Shown: positions 44,928-57,632 of the stretch, one piece after another
Numbering within the stretch: position 1 is the stretch's first letter
Layout of the letters: every line of letters starts with the position of its first letter
Origin: Diprion similis
Taxonomy: Eukaryota > Arthropoda > Insecta > Hymenoptera > Diprionidae
Direction: 5' to 3'
NCBI RefSeq assembly: GCF_021155765.1
Contig: NC_060112.1
Location: 2,914,001-2,978,000 of the forward strand
Length of the DNA: 64,000 nucleotides
Translations under genes and position numbers: made by a program
The notes under the pieces: model-generated
Told to the model about the DNA's origin: nothing
Database searches by the model: none
What the model saw: only the letters and a program-made list of their open reading frames with translations

Positions 44928-45027
44928 ATAATTCATAGTCACATTTTAGCCGGCGTGAATTAAATTTGGTATGATTTAAATTTTCAGAGTAATTATACAA
45001 AAAATTCATCGTATCTTTGGATAAGAT

Positions 45028-46635
45028 CTAATACACGTGATGTGTCTCATTCAGATCATCGCGAATAATATTCGCGACAGCACGTGTCAATGGGAATGTC
45101 GAATTCCGGTGCAAAGTCGCGTTCCAATCATCCGTGTTTAGAGAAAATATCATTGCGCCACCGAATCCTGAAGATCGTATCCAGTTCGCCTGAAGAAAAG
45201 AGGAAACAAGTTTAGAGATTAAACGAAAGTTAACACAAGAAATCAATGTACTTACTTTTTTTTTCATCACTAATCGAGTTCACTCACCTTTGTAGTGACG
45301 CTAAGAATATCGTCATACGATATCCATTCTGTGTCCTTGTAGGCATACGGCACTTGACTTGAGTTTTCAAAGACACGCGTGGCCGAATTATTAAGGAAAC
45401 TGCAGATTGTTGGATATGATGCAAAGCCGCTGTAACCCAGCAAGCCATATCCACTGCAAGGGGCTTGCAGTCCGTGATTTTCAGCGTTTTCTAATTTAAA
45501 CGAATGTCCGTACGTGGGTATGCCAACGACAATTTTATTTCGAGGCATTCCTTTTTCCACCCAGTAATTCGCTGAATAATTCACATTCATGGTGGCAAAC
45601 AAACCGGCATCCTTCCGGTTCCGATAAAGCGGGGCGTTGAGACCGGTGAAGGGCAATTCAGGAGCATAGAAATGATAATCGTAGGCCATTAAATTAATAA
45701 AGTCCACATGCCTGGAAAATAAGAATTGAATGTTTTCAAATATTCCAGATCATAAAAGTTCTGGGCACAACATATGAGTTTGAATATGATTATGCTCACT
45801 CTGCTATCTCAGGTACATTGTAGCATTGGTCTATCATAGCTTCAGATGCAGCAACTGCTACGGATAAAACTAATTTGTGTTTTCTCCTAGTACATGCCCT
45901 CTTCAACTCGTATAACAGCTGGACAAAGTGGATCCTTTGACGACCATCAGCATCTAGCCATGCTGGGAATTCCCAGTCGATATCAAGACCGTCGAGCTGC
46001 AGAGATTTGGCTGCTGCTAATACTGACCTAATGAATCTGTAAATAGACAGGTAAACAGTTGAGGCACAATTGGCTGCATAGATCAATTTGAAAGAAAAAC
46101 ATTCGTTTATGCACAAAAATCAGTCATACTTTTTCCTATTTGCATGGTTTCGGACCATCACTGGAAATCCAGTCGATATTTCATTCATACCGGCGACGCT
46201 GATCATAACCTTCAGCTGTGGATTGTTGCTCTTCAATTTGACGACATCTTTGTAAATTTTCTCATTTCCACCGAGGTTGACGGTACAGTTGACGACACTG
46301 GCAAATCCGATTATGACATGAGTGCAGAGGTTTGGATCGACGCTTGAAACACTTAGATGTGTCGTTGTGTCGTTCCCTGGTATTGTTAAGTAGCAAACAA
46401 CCTTGCCACTGAAAGATTTCAAGGAAATTAAACGAGGTCTCAAAGAAGGTAAAAAGGCAGAATTGAATTACAATTAACTTCAAACCTGCTCAACGAGGAT
46501 GCTGCGTATTTCTCGTTTTCCAGCCATGAAGGCGTGAAGAGAATCTGAACGTCGATTTGTAAGAGGATAGCAGTCAAGAATATCCCGCCAAAGAATATCA
46601 GCGCTACGAAGAAGATGACTGGTTTGGTATAATTT
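45028..46635 (-). CDS. Membrane-anchored GH18 chitinase-like protein (first exon not found)
   Basis: Glycoside hydrolase 18 protein. Exons on the minus strand: 46635-46486, 46408-46130, 46036-45800, 45711-45288 and 45189-45028; 416 residues plus an unplaced N-terminus. Visible: a membrane segment VIFFVALIFFGGIFLTAILL near the start; GKVVCYLTIPG; THVIIGFASV; LKVMISVAGMN; the catalytic motif LDGLDIDWEFP with all acidic residues present; HVDFINLMAYDYHFYAPE; VVGIPTYGHSF; and GFGGAMIFSLNTDDW near the end. With a near N-terminal membrane anchor and no chitin-binding domain, it is most like insect Cht11-type or other single-domain GH18 proteins, probably type II, with the catalytic domain outside. 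The catalytic Glu suggests it is active on chitin-type polymers. No ATG in the 46640-46760 region joins the first exon in phase, so the start must lie further upstream. Confidence 0.85.
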
Positions 46636-47556
46636 CTGCAGACATCAAAATCACCATGACTTATTACCTGTATCGCGTTAGATTTAATTTTTGTTCATTT
46701 TTAGTCAACGTATCATTACTATGGATGTGTAATTATTGACTACTCACTGCATAATGAGTCCGTTTTTCAATCCTTTTCATTCACATAATTCAATAGGTTA
46801 TTGGAGACTCAACAATAATAGGTTCATCATCGACACGTATGTCGTAAGTCGTGTCTTCATACTTGCTCATAGCGGAAAAATGTTGCTCATTGTTTGGTCA
46901 ACAGTTGTAATGATTGTATAAATGCGCGTTATGCATGAGGTGCAGTACGAACTTTGATCCATTTTCCTATTAGATATGATTTACACTGAAATACTGAATA
47001 TGTATGCATAATAGGTATAGGTATACGTAGATATAGAGGGCCATACTGATGAATTGACTCCGTCGGTAAGAAAGTGAAATTCTAGTCTTTGTTGGCGTCT
47101 AATTTAAAAACTCTCCGAAGAAGTTCATGTCTTTATTAAATTTGTTACTCCATTTCTTATTTTATTGTTACTATTATTATTATTATATGTAATAATTTCA
47201 TCGCTTATATGATTAGCTATTCTGAAATTGAGATCAAATAGAAATATTTTAGGTTACAATACTAGTATATTGCCTAAAAAACAAACTTTACAGATATATT
47301 TCTATTTTAGCTTACTGCTCCTCTTCTCATATTCGCAAATCGCCGATTTACGTCTAACGTACCATCTTACTACTATACCTGTGTATTCGCAAGGTTTCAT
47401 TATTACCGTATCTACATTTGTTTAGTTACTTTGCAAATGTATCCGACAGTATTTGCACTTGTAAAATTCAAAAAAAAATATACAGTAACAATATGGAAAG
47501 AGTAAAAATAATCTGGAAGCAAAAGTTTAGTATGTATTCTACGCTATGAATATCAG

Positions 47557-48337
47557 GGATTCCACCCCATACCGATTTACGTCTGACTCTCACCATCGGT
47601 GTTGCTTTTTATTTTTGAATGTGGTGTAGTGTGTACAAAAAAAAAAGTCTCGCCGTGTTTTAGATTTATTTTTTACCAAGGATTTGATGTTCACTGCTCT
47701 CAAAAACACGCAAATGTGATTTTCGAATGAATAGCTCCAATCGATTGGCTTCAACTTTTTCTATTGAATTCTTTATTAAAAAACGAAACTTTTGAGACCA
47801 AGATGGAAGTGGGTGAGCTTATTCGTTTAGAAGCTACAAGCGAAACAAATAATTAAAAAGTGGGGATGATCGAGTTAAATATAAATTCAAAAAACACATA
47901 TTTATATTCTATTTGATTTTTCCTATTTTTGCGATATTGTTTAGAAGCTACAGGTGAAACAAGTAATTGAAAAGTGAGTAAAAACGAATAAAGTATAAAT
48001 TTGTGTTATTTTAAATTCATTTTTAATTCAAATTTTTCCACTTTTTGATTAATTGTTTAGACTGTAGCTTATAAATCAAGTGAAATCGTAAACGAAGTGA
48101 AATCTTCAATTTTTAACAAAGTATTCAGGAGAAAAATTTGAAGCCAAACGATTGGAGCTATTCATGCGAAAATTGGATTTTCGTATTTTTGAGAGCAGTA
48201 AGGATCAAATCCGTGGTCAAATAAACCTAACACTCGGTGAAAAGTGTTTTTTTTTGTAGATTTCACACCATGCTTAAGAAGAAAAACAATACCTGATGGT
48301 GAGAGTCAGACGTAGGTTGGTTTGGGGCGGAATGCCT
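47557..48337. repeat. Foldback element, family C (about 780 bp)
   Basis: Arms of about 205 bp (47557-47762 and 48131-48337) are inverted copies: TACGTCTGACTCTCACCATC on the left matches GATGGTGAGAGTCAGACGTA on the right; GGATTTGAT, CTGCTCTCAAAAA, GAATAGCTCCAATCG and TTGGCTTCAA are also shared in reverse. Weaker pairing continues into the centre. The spacer contains a diverged internal direct repeat about 114 bp apart (GTTTAGAAGCTACA at 47825 and 47939). No ORF was found. The terminal bases look like GGATTCCACCCC and its complement. No target-site duplication could be fixed. Confidence 0.75.
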
Positions 48338-49375
48338 CAAATATATATGTGTAACATAACTTTGCAGGCATTCTTTTTAATCTGTATTTGTTAATTTCAT
48401 TTATTGACTTTATAGCAACAGTGCACGTATGTCAAAATTATAAAAATACAGTTTGCGCTTCAGGATTATTCTAAATGTGATGATTTTTTTTCATACCGAC
48501 GCCGATATACGTATTGTTCCAACACCTATTCTTGATAAATTTTTTCTCAATTACTTATTTCAATTTGATCAAATGATTAACATTATATTAAATACATATT
48601 TATACCTATTTGCGTTCATTGTTTAAAGCGAATTGAAATATTATTCGTAAAATCTGGAAAGGAACTTATTGCTAGACAATAAATGTTGATAAAGTCTTTT
48701 GCGATCCATCATTTTAATATCCTATAATTTCTATTTGTTCTTTTTATCTTCGCTGACACAGGCTGCAGTAACTGATCAAATTTGTATTATTATTCCTTGG
48801 TATCAAAATTCGCCAACATTTCTGAACCAATTGCTTGTAGAAGTGTCTCTTGAAAGTGTCATTATTTTCTATTTATAATATTTTTCTTATTATGTAATAA
48901 AGAGAAATGATGTCAAATTTTATGCTAACAAACTCGCAGCCTGTGACAGTGCGCAACAGGGTTTTCGATTTATTCCTGCTTTTTATTGTTATTCCCATGT
49001 GAATTTTGAACAAACTACGATATTGGTATGTTAAACGGTACAGTTCATTTTGTTATGGTCATCCTTCTCTATTATGACTAACTTTCGGATGGATAAAGTC
49101 GCAATGACGCTCACTGGTTAGTTTCATAACATAGTTATTACTCGAAGCTACGTATTTCATAGCAACTAAATAATATGATATATAATACAATATAAACGGT
49201 ATGTGTAATGACTAAAAGCTAAAACAGTCTCCACTCTAAGTGCTGAACGCTGTGATTTGAGTAGCAAAGTCTTTTTCTTGTGTTTTTATCTCGTTTTCAA
49301 TCCAGTCAAATTGTCATGTGATGTGATTACATCATCCAAGACCATACGCATAAAACATATAAATATAAATATACG

Positions 49376-49410
49376 TGTGTGTGTGTGTGTATACACACAC
49401 TTTCTATTTA

Positions 49411-49446
<36 letters not shown>
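49376..49446. repeat. GT then AT microsatellite inside a palindrome
   Basis: A short (GT)n/(AC)n palindrome (TGTGTGTGTATACACACAC) is followed by an (AT)n run of about 36 bases. CTTTCTAT before the AT run pairs with ATAGAAAG after it, so the whole stretch can extrude as a cruciform. Confidence 0.8.
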
Positions 49447-49448
<2 letters not shown>

Positions 49449-51220
49449 TACATAGAAAGTTCGTTACTAAAAAACCTCGATATGTAACCGTCCCTAAGAT
49501 TAAGTAAAACATAAGAATATGTATATTAATATTGCCTCGGACCACATAGTCTCTCTCGCTCACCCTCTTTTTCCTTCTTACGTTAGCTACATCATCAAAT
49601 CTTGCACATCATTGTGTGAATTAAATCTACCCATTTTCAAATTTTCTCCCTTTAATCCTAAATGTTAAAATTACCTGTATATGCACGATAATTATCTAAA
49701 ATCGATGCTGTAGTTACACAATAATAATGATATAATGATAATGATGATGATGATGATAATGATGATATTAATTATAACAACCATAATCATAAGCTAATGA
49801 GCTAAGTTATCTCTTCAGCTTTGCTTAAACCGTGATATGTAAAATCAAACAATAATTTGTATCTAAACGCAGCACTCGTCATTTTCCCTTCTCTTTCTAT
49901 TTTTCATTTGTTTTATCGTCAGATTTCAATTTTGATAAAACTGATGATATAATTGAACTACTTAACAATACAATGTACCTCTAGTTCAAGTGCACAACAG
50001 CCAACGAATTAGATAATCTTGTTTTTTCGTGGATATCAAAGTCTTTTTTCAGAAATTTCCTCATCTTCAAAAGATCACAATCATTATCATGCAATTTGTT
50101 TACATGTAACTATAAACAAAAATTGAAATAAAAATACCATTTTGTTATTATAATAACCACCTTTCCACTCTCTCTGAATCTTCATCCATTATGAAATAAC
50201 AATTTGATATGAAACAACAATTCACTAACCACAATGGGACGTACGCATTTAAAAAAGTCACCGATTCAAATTCTAATTCATAAATGAACCGGCTACTTTT
50301 AATTTGCCATTCGCTTTCTTTTTTTTTTCTTTTTTAATTATTCGGCTAATATTTTAATAAACATACATTATCAATGTCTGTGTATATATAACAACTCTCA
50401 ACAATCTACGACAACGGGAATTAGATAATAACTTCATTGACTCGTCTCTACACGTTATCATTCATTGATCGAATAGTCGTAGAGGTGTTAATTCTAGTAT
50501 AACAAGTTAAAAGCAGCGTGCACGGTGTTATATTGTTCAAAATTGCATTTTCCATTATGCTTTATCGTTAGTAGCAATATTTGGCGTAAGTCAAGTAGGT
50601 CAGGACATAATTTTTAACTTCAATGAATAATCTTTTCTGCCATTTGCTATAAATATACTAAATTCAAGTCATTTTAATAGTTTCATAATACGCGGGGGTT
50701 CAAGCTTGTAGAATATTTTTGTATTATACAATTTTAAATTTACGGATTCTTTTTTTCATTAAAACCTGTCAGTGACTATAAAGATCGGCGAGAGTGCCTT
50801 TCTTTTTTTCACAATCAATTTTTGTACCATAGCTGAAACACTTATTCGCTGGACAACTTTTCTTGTGAATTTTGCGGATTCGTTTACAGCAGCACCAAAT
50901 CAGCGGTGAGTATTTGTCAACATCGAACTATAATACACGTATAAAGTACCGTTGATTGTTATTTGACGCTAAAAATGTAATTAAATTATGTAGATATTCG
51001 TACCTAGAAGCTTTTTTGTTGTTTGAAGACAAAAAAGAAGAAAAAAAAACAAACTCACAAATCAAACGACAATTAGAGATTCACACACGCAGACATGCAC
51101 ATACAAGCAAACATACTTTCTTCACTGGTAGACATATACAATTTGTTTAAAAAGTCGTCAATCAGGTACCGAACCCACATATTATTTCGTTATGACTTAA
51201 CTTTTTTCGTCTCTTTTCTT

Positions 51221-54200
51221 TTACAAAAAGACAGTATGGGTTTGCGGTAGCTTGAAGGTAGCTATACTTCCAATGAACAATGCCGTTGCTGTCAGAAGTG
51301 CTGGCGCAATTAGCGGTGCACCAATCAGAGTCTGGTAAGTAGCTGTGCCTATCAAGCCCGATAATCGTATGCCGGCTGTCATGAAGCCAAAACCGGTACA
51401 CCTTGAAACAACAAAGAGTGTTTCAATATTTTTCTTCTGGATTTGACAATGAAATGGAGGAACCGATTTTAGGGATGTAGCGAATATACAGCCTAGTTGC
51501 AGAGCTGTCGAGGCAGTAATATGACGAAGGGAAAGTTTGAAAGATCAAATGGAGTTATTCAAAAGGAATTTAGTTGACATATAATTCCTCTGGCATAGGA
51601 AAAAAATCAAAAATTTCAGGTACAATAGCACAATGATTGGTGAGTTTGAAGAGATCGCATTATTGAATTATTTCTACAACGACAAGATCGCATCGTTTAA
51701 CCTATTATAACAAAATAGGGCTTACTTCATTTTTAAATGAATTCTCTACAAATTTGCAGATTCAGATTTTGGATAACGGTGGAGTATTTTTTTATCATAA
51801 GGCATTTAGCTAACTGTTCTACACTTGTTATGACTTTAATAATCACTTGTTTTTGATCAACTTAAATGATAAATAGGAAAAACCTGACAGACTGTTGGTT
51901 TATAAAGAATTCATTCATAATCGAAATCAGCGCTGGATAATTAACATCGGTCAAATGGTACAATTTCTAAATTGTCAAAATGATTCAATAACGTGAACTC
52001 TTTAAATTCATCAATAATTGTGCTATTGCAGCTGAAATTGTCAGGTTGCAAAATTTTTTTTTATCAAGTCAATATTGCGACAAAATAATTTATATATAAT
52101 AATAATAATTCAATTAACTTCAGTTGTATACTTTCAAACCTTCGTAACATCATTTGACTGGCCTGCAAATGTTTGATACATACTTATAATGTGCAATAAC
52201 TCACCTTAGATGCGTAGGGAAGCTCTCGACTGTAGCCAAGGTCAGTGAGGTCCAGGCGACTGCAAAAACCACAATAAATCCTCCCTCGAAGCCAAGAATT
52301 GCCAAGCTGTTTGTGCCCACAAGCATGAGAGAGAGTGCAGCCATAGACGACAGGAACAATGATATGCCTGTGAAAATGAAACGTTTGTTTGTGAAAAGTT
52401 AACATGAGTAGGAAAGAAGACGAAACGCATGAAAGAGATGAAAGAAATCCCACCAATCATCATCGGCCGTTGGACAATGGTCAGCGCAAACCCAGCCAGA
52501 GCTGCCGCAGGGACGAAGGCCAACTGCGCCACGAGGTGGCCGTGCAGCGCCTCCTCAATGTATATGTTGTAGTCTAAGTCGAGACTTGGGCACGGACCGC
52601 TAAGGCTTAGCTCCGTGTTATTCTCCAATTTACATCTAATGAAGACTTGTGCCGACAGATCCGTGTCCACGAATCTGATTTTCAAACATTGTAAAGAAAA
52701 GTTGAGACATAAACTTCGAGTTGTGAAAAAAAAAATGTTATTCGTAGAATTAGAAAGTAGCAAAACGGAGTCAATCGATCGACCAACTCTATACTTACTT
52801 TGAGTCTACGATTGTACTGTCGGTGAAATGAGTTTTGCTAGATTTAATGCTGCTAAATTCGACGTTTTGAAACGTACAGTTGTCAAAATCGACGTGGCTG
52901 AATATCATTTTTGTGAATCTGAAAATTTGATGGTATCAGATGTTTGTAAAACGTTTTTTGAATTATTTTTTACTAGCTAGATGATAAGATTCAGTGATGA
53001 GGATAGTAGAGATATTTGAACAACAGAAATAAAATTTCAACCACTTACTTGCAGTTGATAAATTTAGAGTTTTTGTATTGAAGATTTTCCAAAGACCCAT
53101 TAAAAACTTGTCCATTGTGAGTCTTGTCGGCATAGTGTATCGTCTGAGCTTCGTATTCTGTCGCTCTAAGAAGTTTCAAATATTCAGGACACCATGCCAT
53201 CAGACCATAGAGGCTGTTGTGAAAGACAAAGTACAATGTTAATGAAAAATCAATGGGTGAATTTCTACATGCGTAAGAAACATGTTTCTACAGTTTTATG
53301 CAGATAGGAAAGAAAAAAAGAAAAGGATCCCTACCCAAATGCGGCAGCTATCCAAATGATGAGTAGAACGATTGTGATACGTAGATGAGGAGGTGAGAAT
53401 AGCTGCAGAAAAGAGTTCCAAAACTGTAACGAAAATAGAAAAATATATTAAAAAAATAAATTTAATAAGTAAATTTAATAAGTAAATCGTTATTGATTGA
53501 ATCGTTTATCTTATTAATCATTTATGATTCGTTATCTGTTTTCATACAAAGACACCCAGTCTGTTTTTTTTCATAACTTTAAAGCAATGAGTTAGTTTTC
53601 GAAAACTTGTCACACGCTAAACACATTGAAAACCGATTAATACACATCGTGTAAGATTGTTTGAGTTGCAAAATAATTAAATATCTATCTTGATGGTAGT
53701 GTCATAAAAAGAAGTATCCAGAAAGCACAGTGGAAAAGTTTGCTATGTACCAACCATTTCAATGGAGTACAAAATATCAGCTAAAACACTGGCGTGTGTG
53801 GCTGGTGAAGGCGGAGACAATCCTCTGGGCCGCTTGCTCGGCAATTCCAATTCTGAGAGCTGATACTGAGCACCTGTTCCGCCTTTCCGAGCGTTATTCT
53901 TTTTGTATATTCTCTGCAAAGGCACAGGATGCGTGAGAAAAAAGTCAAATAGGTAAATTCTGGGGCTTTGACCAGGAGCAAAAGGAAAAACACTGCTCAC
54001 CTGGTACACCATCATTGCCTCGACGTCTCTTCCCGCCTCGACAAGGTAGCGTGGACTTTCCGGCAAAAATACAAGCCCAATTGTTGCACTAAGTGCAGGA
54101 AGGCAACAAAGCAGAAGAAATCTATGCCAGGCACTAAAGTGCTCCTTGTTCTCGAGAACTACCATTTCCCCTGTCGTCGGCACAACGGCCCAGGCCAAAA

Positions 54201-57200
54201 GCGCCGCATAAACACCACCCAGAGCTCCGGCGCCAACTAGAGCACCGGTCCAACAGCCTCTGCTGGACCTAGGACAGCATTCTGCGAGGTACGCGAAAGC
54301 CAAAGGAAGTGCTCCACCAACGCTGTTTAATTACATCCAAATATTATTAATGGTTGAAGAATTGCAATGGATTTGTTTATGCCTGTTCTCTTTTTTTTGA
54401 ATAAGCTTTCAGCTCACCCAATTGCAGAGCAGAATCTAGCGGTCATGAAAGTGCCGTATGTTGGCATAAAGGTAGCGACGCCGCTGAACAGAGCATGTAC
54501 TGCCATTGCGGAAAGCAGCGCTCTCCGTCTTCCCAACCTGTCACCTAGTCCTCCCCAGCATAATCCCCCAAGGGCAAGACCGACCAAAGTTATATTGCCT
54601 GAAATCCGTCGGTGAGGTGAGATTTAAGAGATGAGGAGCATCGACAAGTTGAGCGAAAATGATAAGGATTTTGTGGTCGAGATTGAAACAAGGTAAAGTA
54701 AAAAGTCTGAATATATTGTTACCAAGCCATCCTTTTTCATTGTCTTCTATGCAGAGCTCGACTTCGGCGCTGGGTAGGATGTAGGGTACTACGAAGAACT
54801 CGACGGTGTCTGCGGCGAGACTCAAACCGGCACACAGTGCGACTAATGCTTGAAAGGAACCGACACCAGCCTGAAAACACATACGTATATTAAATCGAAG
54901 GTTTTTAGTAGAGAACTCGAGTCGAACATGAACCATAGAATAATCAATGACTGATTTTTTATTATTGCAAGTCGTTTGGGATCTGCGTTTCCGAATTTTG
55001 AAATTAATTCATTTTAATCTGACAACAAAGAAAATTGACGGACAGGTCTTGACTGAAAAAATGCAAAGAATCAATCGACTCCGTACGGTTATTTGCCAGG
55101 AAGATAAAATTAACCGCAGATGTAGAAATTGGCCGTGAGGGGTTGGCAGGCTGGCAACACAGCTTCAACCCCCCTAGACAAAACAAAACATAACCTGACG
55201 TCCGTCTCAACGGATCTGAGGTGCGAATGAGTCAACGAATGAATGCGAGATGCCTTGGGGGGCGGAATATTTACGGTCGCGTCTTCCGGGATGTCGGGAA
55301 ATTCGCGAGAGCTGCACTTGAGGGAAGTCATCGAGTTTTCGAGGCCCGGTGGCACGTCCATCGTCGAACAAAACTGTTAGGTCAGGAATTTTATAATAAA
55401 AAGAAACCAGCACAAAACCCGTCCGCACATCTTGCCGCTGGCTGCTGGCTGCTGTTAGCTCAAGTCAAGACCGGTCGCGCCGACTCGAGGCAGACGATTC
55501 AGCGCATATCTGGCAGCTCAAACAGAGAGGCGGCTGCAAGGGTCGACGATCCCCGCGATCTTCGCGGGGTTCGAGCAGTCTAATTACACCCAGAAACCGG
55601 AGTTTCTTGACCTGTGCCGTTACGCGGGTCAAAATCCGACCCCGCGACGCCTGGCTAGCGATTTTTGTCGTCTGGGATCTGCATTCATCGATCGCATTTC
55701 TTATTTCTAGCCTGTTTTCCCTGCTGCGCACTCGTTCATCGGGGTTTTTAAATTTTCATCGAATAAAACGCGCACTGATTATTTAAACTTTTGAATAATC
55801 AAACGCGCGCATGGTTTGGTCGGCAACTGGTGGTGCACGTGTGAGTTGCTAGAAATCGATATGCAGGCGCTGCACTGATTACAAATTATCTGTACTTAGA
55901 TTTTTTTCTTATTATTTGCAATCTGTTGCTCTTCTGTCTACTTTTCATAGATTCTAAGAATACAGATAGAATTAACAAGTTATTCCATCATCGTCGATGT
56001 CACACGTTTTCTGAGCAAAATAATCGACTGTGCATAGAAGCAGAGATTTCGAACGATTATAGGTATGAAATTGTCGGGGAATTAGTCTCCGGCTGCGTTT
56101 TAACAATCAGCTGAGTAAATCCATCGTTAGTTCACGACAGAGGACTGAGTCGTATATTAATGAGCGACGTCGATTCCGTTTCAGGCTTGCATCGCGATTT
56201 CACGGCTGAGCGTTACGGTCGTTACGTATGCGCTAAAATAATCACCGTCTAGTTCAACGGATCGTACGTACACATATCAGAGGTGCAAAGTGCCAGCACG
56301 AAATGCGATTGGAAAAAGCATTGTACCATTTCAAAATGTGTTAGGAAAAGATGCTACCACAAATTGCGATTGGGAAAGTTAAGTTCCAAGCATATTAAAA
56401 AATCCTTAATTGTATTTAAAAGGCCTAGGTAAACCCCGTTTAGACACCAGTCGATCAGGCACTAGAGTTATTTGACACCAAAAATAATGGAAAGCCTCGT
56501 TGGACACCAGCGGTGTCGTGGAGGTGGACTACATGGGGCCCCAAAGATTTAATAAATATATAAATGCTTGATTAAAACCAAATTTGTCAAAAAATGGGAC
56601 CGCAGCGTTTCTTTTACACGTCTGACAATTTTGGTTTCGATCGGGCATTTATAAATTTAATCAATCTTTGTGGCCTGATGGGGATGTGTTCGCAAAACCA
56701 CTCGTATCCAATCAGGCTGTGTCCAATAATTCTCTGTGTCCGATTGGGCAGTGTCCCAAAGGGCTGGTGTCCAATACGGCTTCCGATTATTTTTGATATC
56801 CAATAACGTCAGTGTCCAATCGGCTGGTGTCCGAACGGGTTTTTGCCCTCTAAAAAAACTAGAATCATGTATTTCTGCACCTTGGATCGATGAAAAACCG
56901 TGAAACTGGAAAGTATTCGAATTGAGAATTTGAGATATATAGCGTGTTTACGCGTCTGATACATCGGTGTATCTAGTACAATCGACGCGTATATATTTCT
57001 GAGAGGTTTTTTTTTTTTTAAGAAACTTGCTGCTCAACGCCAGCAGACAGGAAACTCAGTCTGCATTTTGAACAATATAGCTTATTCGGTTGCTTATCAG
57101 CCTGTGTTCAGCGAGGAGTTTCAAAGAAAACACCGAGTACATGCAATTGGCTCGTTTCCGATTATAATTACTGGCTCGAGTTCTAAAATAGCTATGTGAT

Positions 57201-57632
57201 CACTTCAGTGTTCATTCATACAATATTCCCACTTGTCCACGACTGACGCACGTCGTTACGCGCGAATCTAATCGCGCGTATGATATAACGATGACTTACC
57301 TGCTTGATAGCGTCCTCATGAAATTGTGCGAGGAGGGTCGCGTCGGCGGTGGAATCGATCAGGTCGTGTTCAGCGGGGTCAGCCGATGCAGGAGTTACAC
57401 CTGCGGCAGCGGCGACGGCGGCACTGCCTGGACCCTGGGAAGACATCTCCTCGGTATACAATAATCCGGCTCTAATTGTAACGGAGCGGTGACCACCGGT
57501 TGCAGGATGTTGATGAGCCGACGGTGCGGTTCCTACCGAACCCACTGACCCCTGGACAGATCCCACAACGGATCCCGTGCTCCCGCCGCTCCCCGCAAGC
57601 CACAGTAAGCTCTCCTCCTCGGACGAGGGCAT
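51221..57632 (-). CDS. SV2-like synaptic-vesicle major facilitator transporter
   Basis: Twelve-helix MFS protein of the SV2/SVOP group. Minus-strand exons: 57632-57300, 54870-54723, 54598-54418, 54322-54001, 53913-53755, 53423-53335, 53213-53049, 52918-52799, 52674-52454, 52367-52205 and 51401-51221; 693 residues, all phases consistent. Visible: a Ser/Gly-rich cytosolic N-terminus; FQALVALCAGLSLAADTVEF; the MFS A-motif GGLGDRLGRRRALL; FLPESPRYLVEAG; a basic, Pro-rich central loop; and a large luminal loop between helices 7 and 8 (53.2-52.6 kb) with pentapeptide-type repeats (FSHVDFDNCTFQNVEFSSIK), the beta-helix seen in SV2 proteins. Then come VAWTSLTLATVESFPTHLR and a short C-terminus. The luminal repeat argues for SV2 against SVOP or organic cation transporters. 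The donor of the 53755 exon (ATG/GTTGGT) is unusual. The start at 57632 is the first ATG of the exon, and a further upstream exon is possible. Confidence 0.88.
51503..52165. repeat. Foldback element, family A copy 2, in SV2-like intron
   Basis: Same family as the element at 560-1157. Right-arm landmarks GAATTCATT, ATCAATAATTGTGCTATTG, CAATTAACTTCAGTTG and CTTTCAAACC also occur in the right arm of copy 1. The left arm (about 51503-51745) carries them in reverse complement, including CAATCATTGTGCTATTG read on the minus strand. Arms are about 240 bp and the spacer about 170 bp. It lies wholly in the last intron of the SV2-like gene (51402-52204). The ends are approximate. Confidence 0.6.
54871..57299. 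other. First recognised intron of the SV2-like gene
   Basis: About 2.4 kb. It includes a CpG-rich block (about 55220-55720) that may be an internal promoter or an unrecognised alternative first exon, and a foldback element at 56421-56850. A perfect 8-bp GC hairpin (CCCCGCGA/TCGCGGGG, 55551-55569) sits in the CpG-rich block. No coding exon could be supported on either strand. Confidence 0.5.
56421..56850. repeat. Foldback element, family D (GGACACCAG-rich)
   Basis: The left arm 56421-56512 and right arm 56761-56850 are inverted copies: AACCCCGTTTAGACACCAG against the complement of CTGGTGTCCGAACGGGTT, then AAAAATAATGGAAGCC-like and TTGGACACCAGC blocks in the same order. The short motif GTGTCC(A/G)AT recurs about every 20 bases in the right half, so the element may have grown from a small repeat unit. 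No ORF. Confidence 0.6.

Larger units (their letters stand above)
46636..51220. other. Large AT-rich intergenic region
   Basis: About 4.6 kb between the chitinase-like gene and the SV2-like 3' end. It should hide the missing first chitinase exon, which I could not identify. It contains a foldback element (47557-48337), a GT and AT microsatellite (49376-49446), and an ATG/ATA-type trinucleotide run near 49733-49768. No other gene was recognised. Confidence 0.5.

Noticed and set aside
52184-52456. Alternative minus frame over the SV2-like exons near 52.3 kb
   Set aside because: The exon 52367-52205 in another frame fits SV2 helices and both splice phases.
54947-55583. Plus-strand frames in the SV2-like intron
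   Set aside because: No homology and no splice structure; they arise from a GC-rich block with few stops.
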